Of a stretch of DNA of 17,594 nt, positions 6,507-14,260 are shown piece by piece. Position numbers and translations under genes: made by a program. The stretch is from positions 1-17,594 of the forward strand of contig JAZLIS010000125.1 of the NCBI GenBank assembly GCA_045617505.1. Reading direction: 5' to 3'. Source of the DNA: Cacconaster sp045617505 (lineage in GTDB: Bacteria; Bacteroidota; Bacteroidia; Bacteroidales; UBA932). The first letter of the stretch is position 1. Each line of letters starts with the position of its first letter. The notes under the pieces are model-generated. The model saw only the letters and a program-made list of their open reading frames with translations, had not been told where the DNA came from and did not search any database.

Positions 6507-7756
6507 CAACTGCTTCCATTTGCACAATCGGTGACGAAATTCTCATCGGCCAAATTGTCGATACGAATTCATCGCATATCTCACGGGCTTTGAATGAATC
6601 AGGCATAAAGGTCCTTTATATGACCTCTATTTCCGATGATATCAGCGACATAGTGTCCCAGCTTTCACACTGCCTCGACATATCTGATATCGTGATAGTG
6701 ACGGGAGGTCTCGGCCCTACGAAAGATGATATCACGAAGGAAGCCCTGATGAAGTTGAGCGGTTCTTCCAGGTATGTGGAGTCTGAAGTACAGATGGAGA
6801 TAGTTCGCCGCATTCTCGATGTCAGGGGAATGCCGATGCTTGATACAAATAGGGCACAGGCACTTGTTCCCGACAAGGCTGTGGTGATACCCAATGAATT
6901 GGGTACTGCTCCCTGTATGGCATTCCACGGGCTGGGACAGCACGGCAGTTCTTCGCTTTACTCTTTGCCGGGAGTTCCGTTCGAGGCTCTGGGACTTCTC
7001 CCGGCGGTTATGGACGATATCCGTGCCAGATTTGCACTGGACAAAATAACGCATTGTACAATAAATACTTTCGGGATTCCTGAGTCGGTCCTTGCCGACA
7101 GGATCAAAGAGTGGGAGGCTTCACTACCAGAAAATGTCAAACTTGCATATCTGCCCAATTCCACTCTCGGTGTCCGGCTGCGTCTGACCCAGTTCGGAGG
7201 GCGGGCTGATTTTTCTCCCCTGATTTCCAGACTGAACGCCTTGCTGGGTGATGCCATCTATGGTTATGGAGACACCTCTCTTCAGGAAGAGATAGGGAAG
7301 ATACTCAGATCCAAAGGAAAGACAATGTCTGCTGCGGAATCCTGCACGGGGGGCAGAATCTCCGAACTGATGACCTCCATTCCCGGTTGTTCCGATTATT
7401 ACAAAGGATCCGTGACTTCCTATTCAAACAGTGTGAAAACGGATATTATTGGAGTATCTCCAGATGTAATAACGAAGTACGGAGCAGTGAGCGAGCAGTG
7501 TGTCCGGCAGATGGCCGAAGGAGTCCTCAGGCGGCTTGACACCGATTATTCGGTAGCAACTTCCGGCATTGCAGGCCCGGGGGGTGGCTCACCGGAAAAG
7601 CCTGTGGGGATGGTCTGGACTGCAGCGGCAAGGCGTCTTGATGACGGTTCGGTCGAGGTGTTTGCAAGAAAAGTCCAGTTCCGTTCGACACGGGCTGTCA
7701 ATATCGAAAGATTTGCCTCCAGCGCATTGGATCTGCTGCGCCGTCATATCCTGTAA
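6503..7756 (+). CDS. cinA: CinA family protein / NMN amidohydrolase
   Basis: This 417-residue protein has the classic two-domain CinA layout. The N-terminal MoCF/MoaB-like domain (CTIGDEILIGQIVDTNS at 7-23, TGGLGPTKDDITKE at 67-80, LPGVPFE at 155-161) belongs to the COG1058 type linked to pyrophosphatase activity. The C-terminal PncC domain (AAESCTGG at 277-284, YKGSVTSYSN at 300-309, ATSGIAGPGGG at 352-362) deamidates nicotinamide mononucleotide, salvaging NAD by-products. Length matches the family. The start overlaps the preceding stop (ATGA), so translation is probably coupled. It is the last gene of the qpc-like/recR/DHODH-like/cinA run, and its stop lies only 7 nt from that of convergent corA. 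Confidence 0.95.
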   Translation: MTTASICTIGDEILIGQIVDTNSSHISRALNESGIKVLYMTSISDDISDIVSQLSHCLDISDIVIVTGGLGPTKDDITKEALMKLSGSSRYVESEVQMEIVRRILDVRGMPMLDTNRAQALVPDKAVVIPNELGTAPCMAFHGLGQHGSSSLYSLPGVPFEALGLLPAVMDDIRARFALDKITHCTINTFGIPESVLADRIKEWEASLPENVKLAYLPNSTLGVRLRLTQFGGRADFSPLISRLNALLGDAIYGYGDTSLQEEIGKILRSKGKTMSAAESCTGGRISELMTSIPGCSDYYKGSVTSYSNSVKTDIIGVSPDVITKYGAVSEQCVRQMAEGVLRRLDTDYSVATSGIAGPGGGSPEKPVGMVWTAAARRLDDGSVEVFARKVQFRSTRAVNIERFASSALDLLRRHIL

Positions 7757-7764
7757 GGATTTTT
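7748..7764 (+). terminator. Small hairpin overlapping the cinA stop codon
   Basis: ATCCT (7748-7752) pairs with AGGAT (7756-7760) around a 3-nt loop and is followed by TTTT (7761-7764). The cinA stop TAA lies inside the hairpin. The stem is short, but the convergent genes leave no other room for a terminator. Confidence 0.4.
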
Positions 7765-8711
7765 CAGAGCATCTTCTTTCTGCGAAAGAGAATAAGGGCG
7801 GCTATCACGCAGACAACCATCGTGCTGAGGACTATGATGAAGTCCTTGCCGTCTCCCAGAAGAGGCAGCTTGACATTCATACCATAGATGCTTGCAATAA
7901 GGGTGGGCGGCATCAGCAGCAGGGATACGAGGGTGAAGACCTTCATTATCTTGTTCTGGTCCAAGTTGATGAGACCGAGGACCGTGTTTTGGAGATATTC
8001 CAGACGCTCGAAACTGAAATTGGTATGGTTGATTAGCGAGGCCACGTCCTTGAGCAGGATGTTGAGTTTGTTTCCCGCTTCATCGGGAGTTTTGTCGCTC
8101 TTGAGAATGCTTGAAATCATCCTCTGCTTATCGACGATATTCTCCCTGACAATCATTGTGTTTTCCTGCAACTGGTTGATATCCAGCAGGAGTTCGTCGT
8201 TAACGTCTTCTCCGAGGCTGACCCTTTTGCTGTATTGTGCAATCTCTTTGGACATCAGCTCAATCATATCGGCATCAAGGTCGATACGGTTCTCCAGGAT
8301 ACCTATCAGAATGTGGAATCCGGAGGGGTAGAGTCTGATATTTGAAAGGATACGGCGTTGGATATCGGTGAAGCTGCGGAGGGGAACCTGACGTATGGAA
8401 GTGAAGGTATCTCCCGTAAGGATGAATGACACGGACTCCATACTGTAGCTTTCTGCGCTTGGAATCAGGAAGTTCGTGTTGACGAATATGGAATCGACGG
8501 ATTCGTAGTAGCGGGATGAACTTTCAATCTCTTCCGCCTGAGCACGGCTCTGAAGAGTCGTGTTGAGAAAAATCTCCACGGCTCTTTTCTCTTCTCCGGT
8601 AGGGGTGTCAAGATCCAGCCAAAGGGCGTCCTTGACGGAGATTGATTTCAGAATGTCGGTGGTCTGCGAAAGCTCCACCCGACCATTTACTTTGTAAAAA
8701 ATCTGAACCAT
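7764..8711 (-). CDS. corA: CorA-family magnesium/divalent cation transporter
   Basis: This 315-residue inner-membrane channel protein has a long acidic, helical cytoplasmic region followed by two C-terminal membrane helices, TLVSLLLMPPTLIASIYGMN and IIVLSTMVVCVIAALILF. The GMN signature (about residues 277-279) follows the first helix, and the basic tail FRRKKML is typical of the family. Start was set at ATG 8711 (MVQIFYKVNGR), preceded by AGAGG. The upstream TTG at 8753 would overlap the -7 box and cannot be transcribed from it. The gene converges on cinA and diverges from the alpha-galactosidase gene. Confidence 0.92.
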   Translation of the reverse strand: MVQIFYKVNGRVELSQTTDILKSISVKDALWLDLDTPTGEEKRAVEIFLNTTLQSRAQAEEIESSSRYYESVDSIFVNTNFLIPSAESYSMESVSFILTGDTFTSIRQVPLRSFTDIQRRILSNIRLYPSGFHILIGILENRIDLDADMIELMSKEIAQYSKRVSLGEDVNDELLLDINQLQENTMIVRENIVDKQRMISSILKSDKTPDEAGNKLNILLKDVASLINHTNFSFERLEYLQNTVLGLINLDQNKIMKVFTLVSLLLMPPTLIASIYGMNVKLPLLGDGKDFIIVLSTMVVCVIAALILFRRKKML

Positions 8712-8749
8712 CGCCTCTGCTTTTTTTAATTTTCTACTCCGTAAGTGCC

Positions 8750-8758
8750 GCAAAGATA
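8750..8758 (-). promoter_or_regulatory. -7 box of corA
   Basis: TATCTTTGC on the minus strand is a perfect TAnnTTTG match, placing the transcript start roughly at 8745-8747 and giving a leader of about 35 nt before ATG 8711. It supports the shorter CorA start. Confidence 0.6.
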
Positions 8759-8780
8759 AAAATTAATTTCTCAAAAATCT

Positions 8781-8789
8781 TAACTTTAT
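8781..8789 (+). promoter_or_regulatory. Possible -7 box of the alpha-galactosidase gene
   Basis: TAACTTTAT differs from TAnnTTTG by one base and lies 19 nt before ATG 8809. It is one side of a divergent promoter pair with corA in an AT-rich 97-bp gap. Confidence 0.35.
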
Positions 8790-8808
8790 ATAAAATATCA
8801 TAATTGCT

Positions 8809-10911
8809 ATGAAGTGTTTCTATCGGATTGTCTTGTTGACGATATCTTTTCTCTCAGCCTCCCCGATTTGGGCAGGAATTGTCGTGGTTGCTGACAACGG
8901 CAGTGTTGTGCGAAATGTCAATTGCTCTGACGGGCAGGTGCATACGGCATTTTATGGCCTGACCGGGAACGAGGATGGCTTCATAAAGGAAACTTCCCGT
9001 GAATTCTCATTTCTGGCGGACGGAAAACTCTATTCCGGTGACAGCCGATGGAAGGGGATTGAAGTCTCCTCGGACAGTTGCACCGTCGTCTCCCTGACCA
9101 GCGGGGACGACCGCCTGAAGGTTGAACTGATATATACGAGTTATCCTGATCTTCCTCTTGTCCGCAAGGAGATTCGAATCACTAATGCAGGGAGTGACGA
9201 CATCCGCATCGAAGGCGTCAACGTCGAGGATCTGGAACTGGCCCTCGACTGCACACATTCTCAGATATACCGTTCATACGGACGGTTCCAGACGCTCGGC
9301 CCGTATTGCGGAGACTGGGACGACCCTCTTGTTGTGGTTCATCACGCGAGGGATCAGCGGGGGCTGGCAGTGGGCAACGAGACAATCGGCATACTCAAGC
9401 GTACATCTGTTTTCGAGGATGGAAAGAGCCTTCTTGCCGGTACGACGATGCCGGACCGGAACTATCCGTTCCGCCGCTGGCTGGTGCCGGGACAGAGTTG
9501 GACAAGCGCCCCGGTATTCACCGCACCATACGAAGGTCGGGACTATCAGCGTGTCGTAAGCACAACGGTTCAGGACTATATCCGCAAGTATATGGGCGTG
9601 CGTATAGAAAAGCTTGACCACAAACCTCTCTTTGTATATAACACCTGGGTCCCGTTCTATCGCGACATCAACGAGACACTTGTTCTGGAAGTTGCCAGAG
9701 CCGCGGCTGAGTGTGGCGTGGAGGAGTTCATCATTGACGACGGGTGGCAGAACAACGGTGGCAGCGGTGGCAGTCTGGCGAATAAGGACAAATCCAAGGA
9801 GGACTGGGCCATCGACACCAAAAAGTTCCCGAATGGCCTTAAGCCTGTCTTTGACAGCATCAAGGCTCTTGGAATGAAGTCTGGGATCTGGCTGAGTGTA
9901 GGCCGTCTCGATTCCGATGCCGCAACTGTGCGTGAGCATCCCGGCTGGATCGTGCGTGACTCTTTCGACAATATGACTGACCTTCATACAGGCAGCGGCA
10001 GCAACGTTACCGCCTGTATGGGTACTGAGTGGTGCGACTATATCAAGGATATCATTCTCCATAATGTCAAGGCGTACGGGATACAATACGTCAAGCTCGA
10101 CCTTGCTATAGTCACCAGCGCATACGTCTATGACCCGGGGCATACCGGATGCTATGCCGCTGACCACAAATATCACCGTGACCACGAGGAGTCATACGAT
10201 GTCATCTATGAAAAATGTATGAAGATGTTCGATGACCTTCACGCGGAAGCGCCGGATCTTTTCATCGACTGTACTTTCGAGACTGCCGGCAAGTTGCAGC
10301 TTATGGACTACGGCATCGCAAAGCACGCGGAGGGGAACTGGCTGTCGAACGTCGAAGAGTACTCTCCCGCAGGAGCATTGCGCGTGAGGGAACTCGGATG
10401 GGTGCGCACTCCGGCACTGCCTGCAACGTCTCTCGTGATAGGGAATCAGCGCCTGGACCAGCCGTTGCATCTGCTGGCCTACAAATCCCTGACAGGCACG
10501 CTCCCCATTATGCTCGGAGACCCCCGCAAACTGAGTGGGGAGGAACGGGCGGAATTCAGGGTCTGGTCGTCGTGGGTCAAGTCTCTGGAGAAGAGACACG
10601 GCATAATGTCATTCCGTCAGGACCTGCCGGGATTCGGTATGCCTCGTGTGTGCGGTTGGGACGGTTTCTGCCGCATCAATACCGAAACCTGCAGCGGAGG
10701 TCTTGTGGGCATCTTCCGTGAAGGGTCGGCGGAAACGACGCGTGTCGTCACTGTACGGGACCTCGACCCGGAAGTGTCATATAGCGTAAGACAGGGTCCT
10801 GACGGCCGTGAAATCGCACGTATGACCGGAGACGAACTCGAGAAGAAAGGCTTCAGTGTCACCCTTGAAGAGGAGTTCTCGGGTGAACTGTTTGAAATCA
10901 GCAGGTATTGA
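8809..10911 (+). CDS. Secreted alpha-galactosidase-like glycoside hydrolase (GH36/melibiase clan)
   Basis: This 700-residue exported enzyme is likely to hydrolyse terminal alpha-galactosides from dietary or host glycans in the periplasm. The signal peptide ends near SPIWA|G (residue 22). An N-terminal beta-sandwich covers about 25-270. The catalytic (beta/alpha)8 barrel has NTWVPFYRDINE (278-289), FIIDDGWQ (307-314), MKSGIWLSVGRLDSD (356-370), HPGW (377-380) and YVKLD with the presumed nucleophile D431. A C-terminal beta domain follows. The usual acid/base region (GGGRFD ... W-x-S-D in GH36) reads ETAGKLQLMD ... WLSNVEEY (511-518), with Asn514 where Asp is expected; E516/E517 are nearby. Substrate and activity are therefore less certain than the fold. 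It stands alone on the plus strand, divergent from corA. Confidence 0.82.
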   Translation: MKCFYRIVLLTISFLSASPIWAGIVVVADNGSVVRNVNCSDGQVHTAFYGLTGNEDGFIKETSREFSFLADGKLYSGDSRWKGIEVSSDSCTVVSLTSGDDRLKVELIYTSYPDLPLVRKEIRITNAGSDDIRIEGVNVEDLELALDCTHSQIYRSYGRFQTLGPYCGDWDDPLVVVHHARDQRGLAVGNETIGILKRTSVFEDGKSLLAGTTMPDRNYPFRRWLVPGQSWTSAPVFTAPYEGRDYQRVVSTTVQDYIRKYMGVRIEKLDHKPLFVYNTWVPFYRDINETLVLEVARAAAECGVEEFIIDDGWQNNGGSGGSLANKDKSKEDWAIDTKKFPNGLKPVFDSIKALGMKSGIWLSVGRLDSDAATVREHPGWIVRDSFDNMTDLHTGSGSNVTACMGTEWCDYIKDIILHNVKAYGIQYVKLDLAIVTSAYVYDPGHTGCYAADHKYHRDHEESYDVIYEKCMKMFDDLHAEAPDLFIDCTFETAGKLQLMDYGIAKHAEGNWLSNVEEYSPAGALRVRELGWVRTPALPATSLVIGNQRLDQPLHLLAYKSLTGTLPIMLGDPRKLSGEERAEFRVWSSWVKSLEKRHGIMSFRQDLPGFGMPRVCGWDGFCRINTETCSGGLVGIFREGSAETTRVVTVRDLDPEVSYSVRQGPDGREIARMTGDELEKKGFSVTLEEEFSGELFEISRY

Positions 10912-10912
10912 G

Positions 10913-11178
10913 AGTTATTTCAGGATTGAGAACTGCTTGCCCGCAGATGACATCGACTTAGGCATCATTGCGCAGTGGAATGATGGCGACGATAGATCCT
11001 TCACGCATCTTCAAAGGCAGGGAAGGTGATGGTCAATTCCGAACAGGCAGATGATGCCCTTCTTTGTCAAGGGCGGGATAGAGGGCGTGTGAGAATTGTA
11101 CGATTCTGCGGATAAATGTTTCGGGGTCTATTTGGCGGTCTGCCCCGGCGATTATCCTGACGAATGTCTTTTATTCGA
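10913..11178 (+). pseudogene. Possible degraded coding remnant, maybe GH31-like
   Basis: There is no intact gene between the alpha-galactosidase stop and the convergent phosphodiesterase gene. One plus-strand frame is open from 10913 except for TGA at 11027 and 11090. It reads pieces such as IIAQWNDGDDRSFTHL, RQMMPFFVKGG and VYLAVCPGDYPDECLLFDYS, which faintly recall GH31 glycosidase C-terminal motifs (W-x-GD, P-x-FVKAG, VYPG). A minus-strand frame through the same bases also has only two stops (11035, 10960), so strand and identity are uncertain. Confidence 0.28.
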
Positions 11179-12075
11179 TTATTCGAAGCACTGGTCCATT
11201 GCGCGGCCTACCCAAACTTGAGGCTGATTGAGATTGAAGAGGCCTGCTATCGTCGCTGCCACATCATATTGCATCATACTTTCGGTGAATTCGCCACCCT
11301 TCTTGATGCCCTTCCCGGCTATGATGAAGGGAGTCTCATATTCAGCGGGGGTGATGCCGCCATGGCCGGTGCCGATTCCACCATGGTCGGAAGTGATGAT
11401 GACAGTAGTGCTCCCGGCTATTCCGGTCTGCTCTATTGCAGCGAGGATGCGCGCAATCTCGCCGTCAAGAAACTTCATCTCATTGTGGTAAGTCTCTGAA
11501 CCCCAACCTGTGGCGTGACCTTCATGGTCGGGATGGTCGTATGATATTGTGAGGAGGGTCGGTTTCTCATTCTTTATGAAATTGATGGACTTGTCTGTGA
11601 TGTCGGTGGGGAGTTCATTGTTTGCCTGCTCGAAATAATCACAAGCAAGAGAATCCACAAGGTGGTGGATAGTATCCCATTCATAGACAGCACCTACCTT
11701 GCTCTCCTTCATCTGGCTCTTCACGAGGTAATGGATGGTGGGGAAGATGCCGTGTTCGTTCACAACGCGGGAGGGAAGTTCGGGAACCTGTGAATACCAT
11801 TCGGTGTAACCGGTGAGTTCTGTGCCTGCACCCATAAACATCGAGGCCCAGTTGATGGCACTTGACGTCTTGAATACACTGCGTTTTGCGAGAGTCCAGC
11901 AACCGTCGTCCATAAGTTTGCTGACAGTAGGCATCTCTTCGCGGACAAAGTCTGCGGAAGACATGCCGTCAAGGCCGATGAGGATTACGTGTTCTGTTTT
12001 GGGAGCGTTCTTACTACAGGAGACCGCGAGGAGCATCAATACTGATGCAAGAGTGATTCTGGCTATTGATTTCAT
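11179..12075 (-). CDS. Lipoprotein of the nucleotide pyrophosphatase/phosphodiesterase (alkaline phosphatase) superfamily
   Basis: This 298-residue predicted lipoprotein hydrolyses an unknown phospho- or sulfo-ester outside the cytoplasm. Lipobox AVSC has Cys20. Metal-site motifs follow in family order: LIGLDGMSS (D36), the nucleophile region FKTSSAINWASMF (T70-S72), Y-D-H-P-D-H-E-G-H-x-x-G (179-190, matching the NPP pattern), ITSDHGG (D230, H231) and GTGHGG (H238). Start at ATG 12075 was chosen because the upstream TTG at 12114 lies before the -7 box at 12084-12092. It is about 100 residues shorter than many NPPs but all metal ligands seem present. It lies downstream of an XRE regulator gene on the same strand. 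Confidence 0.85.
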   Translation of the reverse strand: MKSIARITLASVLMLLAVSCSKNAPKTEHVILIGLDGMSSADFVREEMPTVSKLMDDGCWTLAKRSVFKTSSAINWASMFMGAGTELTGYTEWYSQVPELPSRVVNEHGIFPTIHYLVKSQMKESKVGAVYEWDTIHHLVDSLACDYFEQANNELPTDITDKSINFIKNEKPTLLTISYDHPDHEGHATGWGSETYHNEMKFLDGEIARILAAIEQTGIAGSTTVIITSDHGGIGTGHGGITPAEYETPFIIAGKGIKKGGEFTESMMQYDVAATIAGLFNLNQPQVWVGRAMDQCFE

Positions 12076-12083
12076 ATTCTTTA

Positions 12084-12092
12084 ACAAATATA
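12084..12092 (-). promoter_or_regulatory. -7 box of the phosphodiesterase lipoprotein gene
   Basis: TATATTTGT on the minus strand is a perfect TAnnTTTG match. A TTG about 19 nt upstream, across the end of the regulator gene, fits a -33 element. The box ends 8 nt before ATG 12075, so the leader is very short. Confidence 0.65.
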
Positions 12093-12114
12093 ACAATAAA
12101 AAACAAGTTCTCAA

Positions 12115-12510
12115 TCAGCGTTCCTCGAAGGTGCCGTCATCGAAGAAGACGATTATTCTGTCGATTTTTTTGCCATGGGTAGGGTGTTGTTCCTGTTTTT
12201 TTTTATTCTCAGGAGGTTCAGAAGGGGTTTGCTGGGGCTCAATCGTCTCAGTATCAAATAGAGAACCTTGTATTTCCATATTACCTGATACTTGTGAATT
12301 TTCTTTGTAAGGTTTTCCTTTACCCAAAAGCAGCCAGTCTGCATTCAAATTCGGAAAACTGGTCATCATTTTTTGGATAAACTCAAAACTCGGATTGTTT
12401 CTCCCGGAAAGTAGATGAGAAAGGCCGGATCTCTGGATTCCCATAATTTCGCAGAAACGGGTAGGGGAGAGTGATTCCATCTCCAAAAATTGGTGAAGAC
12501 GAGAGTTCAT
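12115..12510 (-). CDS. XRE-family helix-turn-helix regulator (Bacteroidota type)
   Basis: This 131-residue DNA-binding protein has an N-terminal Cro/CI-type helix-turn-helix (about 1-65): SPTRFCEIMGIQRSGLSHLLSGRNNPS then FIQKMMTSFPNLNADWLLLGKGKPYK. A low-complexity Gln/Pro/Glu/Lys linker (about 70-112) and a conserved tail DRIIVFFDDGTFEER follow. This architecture is common in Bacteroidota, but targets are usually unknown. It lies upstream of the phosphodiesterase gene (40 nt from stop to next ATG), which also has its own promoter. The AT-rich upstream region carries inverted repeats that could be autoregulatory operators. Confidence 0.88.
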   Translation of the reverse strand: MNSRLHQFLEMESLSPTRFCEIMGIQRSGLSHLLSGRNNPSFEFIQKMMTSFPNLNADWLLLGKGKPYKENSQVSGNMEIQGSLFDTETIEPQQTPSEPPENKKKQEQHPTHGKKIDRIIVFFDDGTFEER

Positions 12511-12522
12511 ATTTGTAAAATG
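12508..12522. promoter_or_regulatory. Imperfect palindrome over the regulator start codon
   Basis: CATATTTGTAAAATG reads nearly the same on both strands (CAT-x-TT ... AA-x-ATG) and includes the regulator's ATG. It is a candidate site for self-repression. No binding evidence exists in the sequence. Confidence 0.25.
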
Positions 12523-12573
12523 TATAAATTATAAAAGTACAATACGAATCAAGCGCATTTTTACAAAGCGGAA

Positions 12574-12602
12574 GTAAAGTTACAAAATTTATTTCACTTT
12601 AC
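12574..12602. repeat. Inverted repeat GTAAAGT/ACTTTAC upstream of the XRE gene
   Basis: Seven-base arms (12574-12580 and 12596-12602) are separated by 15 nt, 64 nt or more upstream of the regulator ATG. Half-site spacing of about two helical turns suits a dimeric HTH protein; this is inference. Confidence 0.35.
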
Positions 12603-12638
12603 AGAAATAAATGATTAAGTAGTGTATTATTTTTCTGC

Positions 12639-12684
12639 AACCAGTTGAAGAAATAGTTGATACTATTTATATAAAATACTGGTT
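12639..12684. repeat. Nested stem-loop in the AT-rich gap
   Basis: Outer 7-bp perfect arms AACCAGT (12639-12645) and ACTGGTT (12678-12684) enclose inner 7-bp perfect arms AAATAGT (12651-12657) and ACTATTT (12662-12668) with a 4-nt loop. The internal loops are asymmetric (5 and 9 nt). It could be a structured RNA or a protein-binding site. Confidence 0.45.
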
Positions 12685-12792
12685 ATGTGTAGGTAAAGTA
12701 TTAAATCTATCTTTAAATATATGCTATTTTATAAACAAAGTTGAATAAAAGCATTTAAAAGCTTTATATAAATAGAATAAACCACAGAGTTT

Positions 12793-12828
12793 GAGTGATT
12801 TATGTCTTTCTTGAATAAATATTCACTC
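12793..12828 (+). terminator. Possible terminator hairpin in the AT-rich gap
   Basis: GAGTGA (12793-12798) pairs with TCACTC (12823-12828), extended by TTTAT (12799-12803) with ATAAA (12815-12819) across a bulge. TTTT follows. No gene precedes it on the plus strand, so if real it may end an unannotated small RNA. Confidence 0.3.
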
Positions 12829-13010
12829 TTTTCTGCCTGAAAGATGACGATAGCTAACAGTTCTACCTACGGAATTATGTACAAGTTTGTAAATACAATA
12901 GTCTATCTACATCTGTAAATATTGATGTATACAAAAATAAATAGAATTTTATTGAAATTAACAAAATTCAATTTCTTTACGATATATTCGTACGATTGTG
13001 AATAAAGTTT

Positions 13011-13019
13011 TAAATTTGC
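13011..13019 (+). promoter_or_regulatory. -7 box of queA
   Basis: TAAATTTGC is a perfect TAnnTTTG match 15 nt before ATG 13035. The -33 region (TTCG near 12987) is weak. Confidence 0.6.
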
Positions 13020-13034
13020 CCGTCATTTTACGAT

Positions 13035-14246
13035 ATGATACCTGAAATTTCTATAGAATCCTTTGATTATGAGCTCCCTGAGAGCAGAATTGCCAAGTAT
13101 CCGCTTTCAAACAGAGATGACTCGAAATTGTTGGTTTGCACACGTGAGACAGGCTATTCACCGATGGAGGCAGGATTTGCGGATATAGCGGAATATCTCC
13201 CTGAAAAGGGGGTTATGGTGTTCAACAACACCAAAGTTGTTCCTGCGAGGATATTGTTTACGAAAGATACCGGAGCCGTTGTGGAGGTCTTCTGTCTTGA
13301 ACCTGATACACCTTCTGACTATCAATTATGTTTTTCCCGTACTGAAAAATGTCGTTGGAAGTGTATAATAGGCAATCTTCGCCGTTGGAAATCCGGCCTG
13401 CTGACACTTCAGCTCGATGATGGAGTTTCCCTTACAGCGGAGCTTGTCTGTCATCAGGAAAAGGAACTTGTCGTGGAATTTGCATGGACAGGCTCTCTGC
13501 CTTTTTCAAAAATTATTGAAATGGCAGGGAAAATACCTATTCCTCCCTATCTGAACCGTAATACCGAAGAGATTGATGTAACCCGTTATCAGACTTGGTA
13601 TGCACTCAGGGAGGGGTCTGTTGCGGCGCCTACTGCGGGCCTTCACTTCACGGATAAGGAACTCTCCGCCATAGACCGCAGAGGTCTTATTCGCCAAAAT
13701 ATATGCCTCCACGTAGGAGCGGGTACTTTCCTTCCCGTAAAAAGCAGGATGATAGAAGGACATAAGATGCATACCGAGCCTTTTTCCGTTACAAAACACC
13801 TTCTGAAGACCTTGATTGACAATGTCGGAAATCCGGTAATTTCCGTGGGGACGACATCCACGAGATGTCTGGAATCTCTCTATTTTCTTGGGGTCCACTG
13901 CATTGAAACAGGGTTTCCGGGGATTGTGACGCAGTGGGAACCCTACAGGGATGAAGGCTATTCTTACTCTTTGAAGGATTCTCTGGAGGCTCTTTTCGTC
14001 TATATGGAAAGGAAAAACATAGAAGAAATGGCATCACGAACCGGCATAATCATAGTTCCCGGCTATCAGCTCCGGGTATGCGACTATCTTGTGACCAATT
14101 TCCATCAGCCCAAAAGCACCCTTCTGCTGCTTATTTCAGCGTTCATAGGTGATACCTGGCGCGAAAACTACCGGTTTGCGCTTCAAAACGGATTTCGTTT
14201 TCTGAGTTATGGGGATTCTTCTCTTCTTCAACTCAAGAAAGATTGA
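13035..14246 (+). CDS. queA: S-adenosylmethionine:tRNA ribosyltransferase-isomerase
   Basis: This 403-residue cytoplasmic enzyme transfers and isomerises the ribosyl part of SAM onto 7-aminomethyl-7-deazaguanine in tRNA, making epoxyqueuosine. Signature stretches are RIAKYPLSNRDDSKLLV (18-34), VMVFNNTKVVPAR (60-72), GKIPIPPYLNR (165-175), GSVAAPTAGLHF (194-205), HVGAGTFLPV and VGTTSTRCLES. It is longer than the Escherichia coli enzyme (about 356), as is usual in Bacteroidota. It has its own promoter and ends directly at the -7 box of the next gene. Confidence 0.96.
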   Translation: MIPEISIESFDYELPESRIAKYPLSNRDDSKLLVCTRETGYSPMEAGFADIAEYLPEKGVMVFNNTKVVPARILFTKDTGAVVEVFCLEPDTPSDYQLCFSRTEKCRWKCIIGNLRRWKSGLLTLQLDDGVSLTAELVCHQEKELVVEFAWTGSLPFSKIIEMAGKIPIPPYLNRNTEEIDVTRYQTWYALREGSVAAPTAGLHFTDKELSAIDRRGLIRQNICLHVGAGTFLPVKSRMIEGHKMHTEPFSVTKHLLKTLIDNVGNPVISVGTTSTRCLESLYFLGVHCIETGFPGIVTQWEPYRDEGYSYSLKDSLEALFVYMERKNIEEMASRTGIIIVPGYQLRVCDYLVTNFHQPKSTLLLLISAFIGDTWRENYRFALQNGFRFLSYGDSSLLQLKKD

Positions 14247-14255
14247 TATATTTGC
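14247..14255 (+). promoter_or_regulatory. -7 box immediately after queA
   Basis: TATATTTGC begins at the base after the queA stop codon and ends 5 nt before ATG 14261. If used, the transcript of the membrane-protein gene would start at or next to its ATG (leaderless). Confidence 0.55.
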
Positions 14256-14260
14256 ACGTT

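Larger units (their letters stand above)
12511..13034. other. 524-nt AT-rich intergenic region with nested inverted repeats
   Basis: No gene is visible. Base composition is strongly AT-rich compared with flanking genes. It contains a nested hairpin at 12639-12684 (AACCAGT/ACTGGTT outside, AAATAGT/ACTATTT inside, loop TGAT). A second hairpin lies at 12793-12828 (GAGTGA/TCACTC plus TTTAT/ATAAA), followed by TTTTC. It ends in the queA promoter. Between 12834 and 12872 a short less AT-rich island is also non-coding. Confidence 0.6.

Noticed and set aside
8712..8753. Longer CorA start (TTG 8753)
   Set aside because: It overlaps the perfect -7 box at 8750-8758; ATG 8711 has a purine-rich site and fits the family better.
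9274..10185. 303-residue minus-strand ORF
   Set aside because: It lies inside the alpha-galactosidase gene, whose plus-strand motifs are well preserved.
12076..12114. Longer start (TTG 12114) of the phosphodiesterase lipoprotein
   Set aside because: It would place a non-signal segment before the signal peptide and contains the -7 box.
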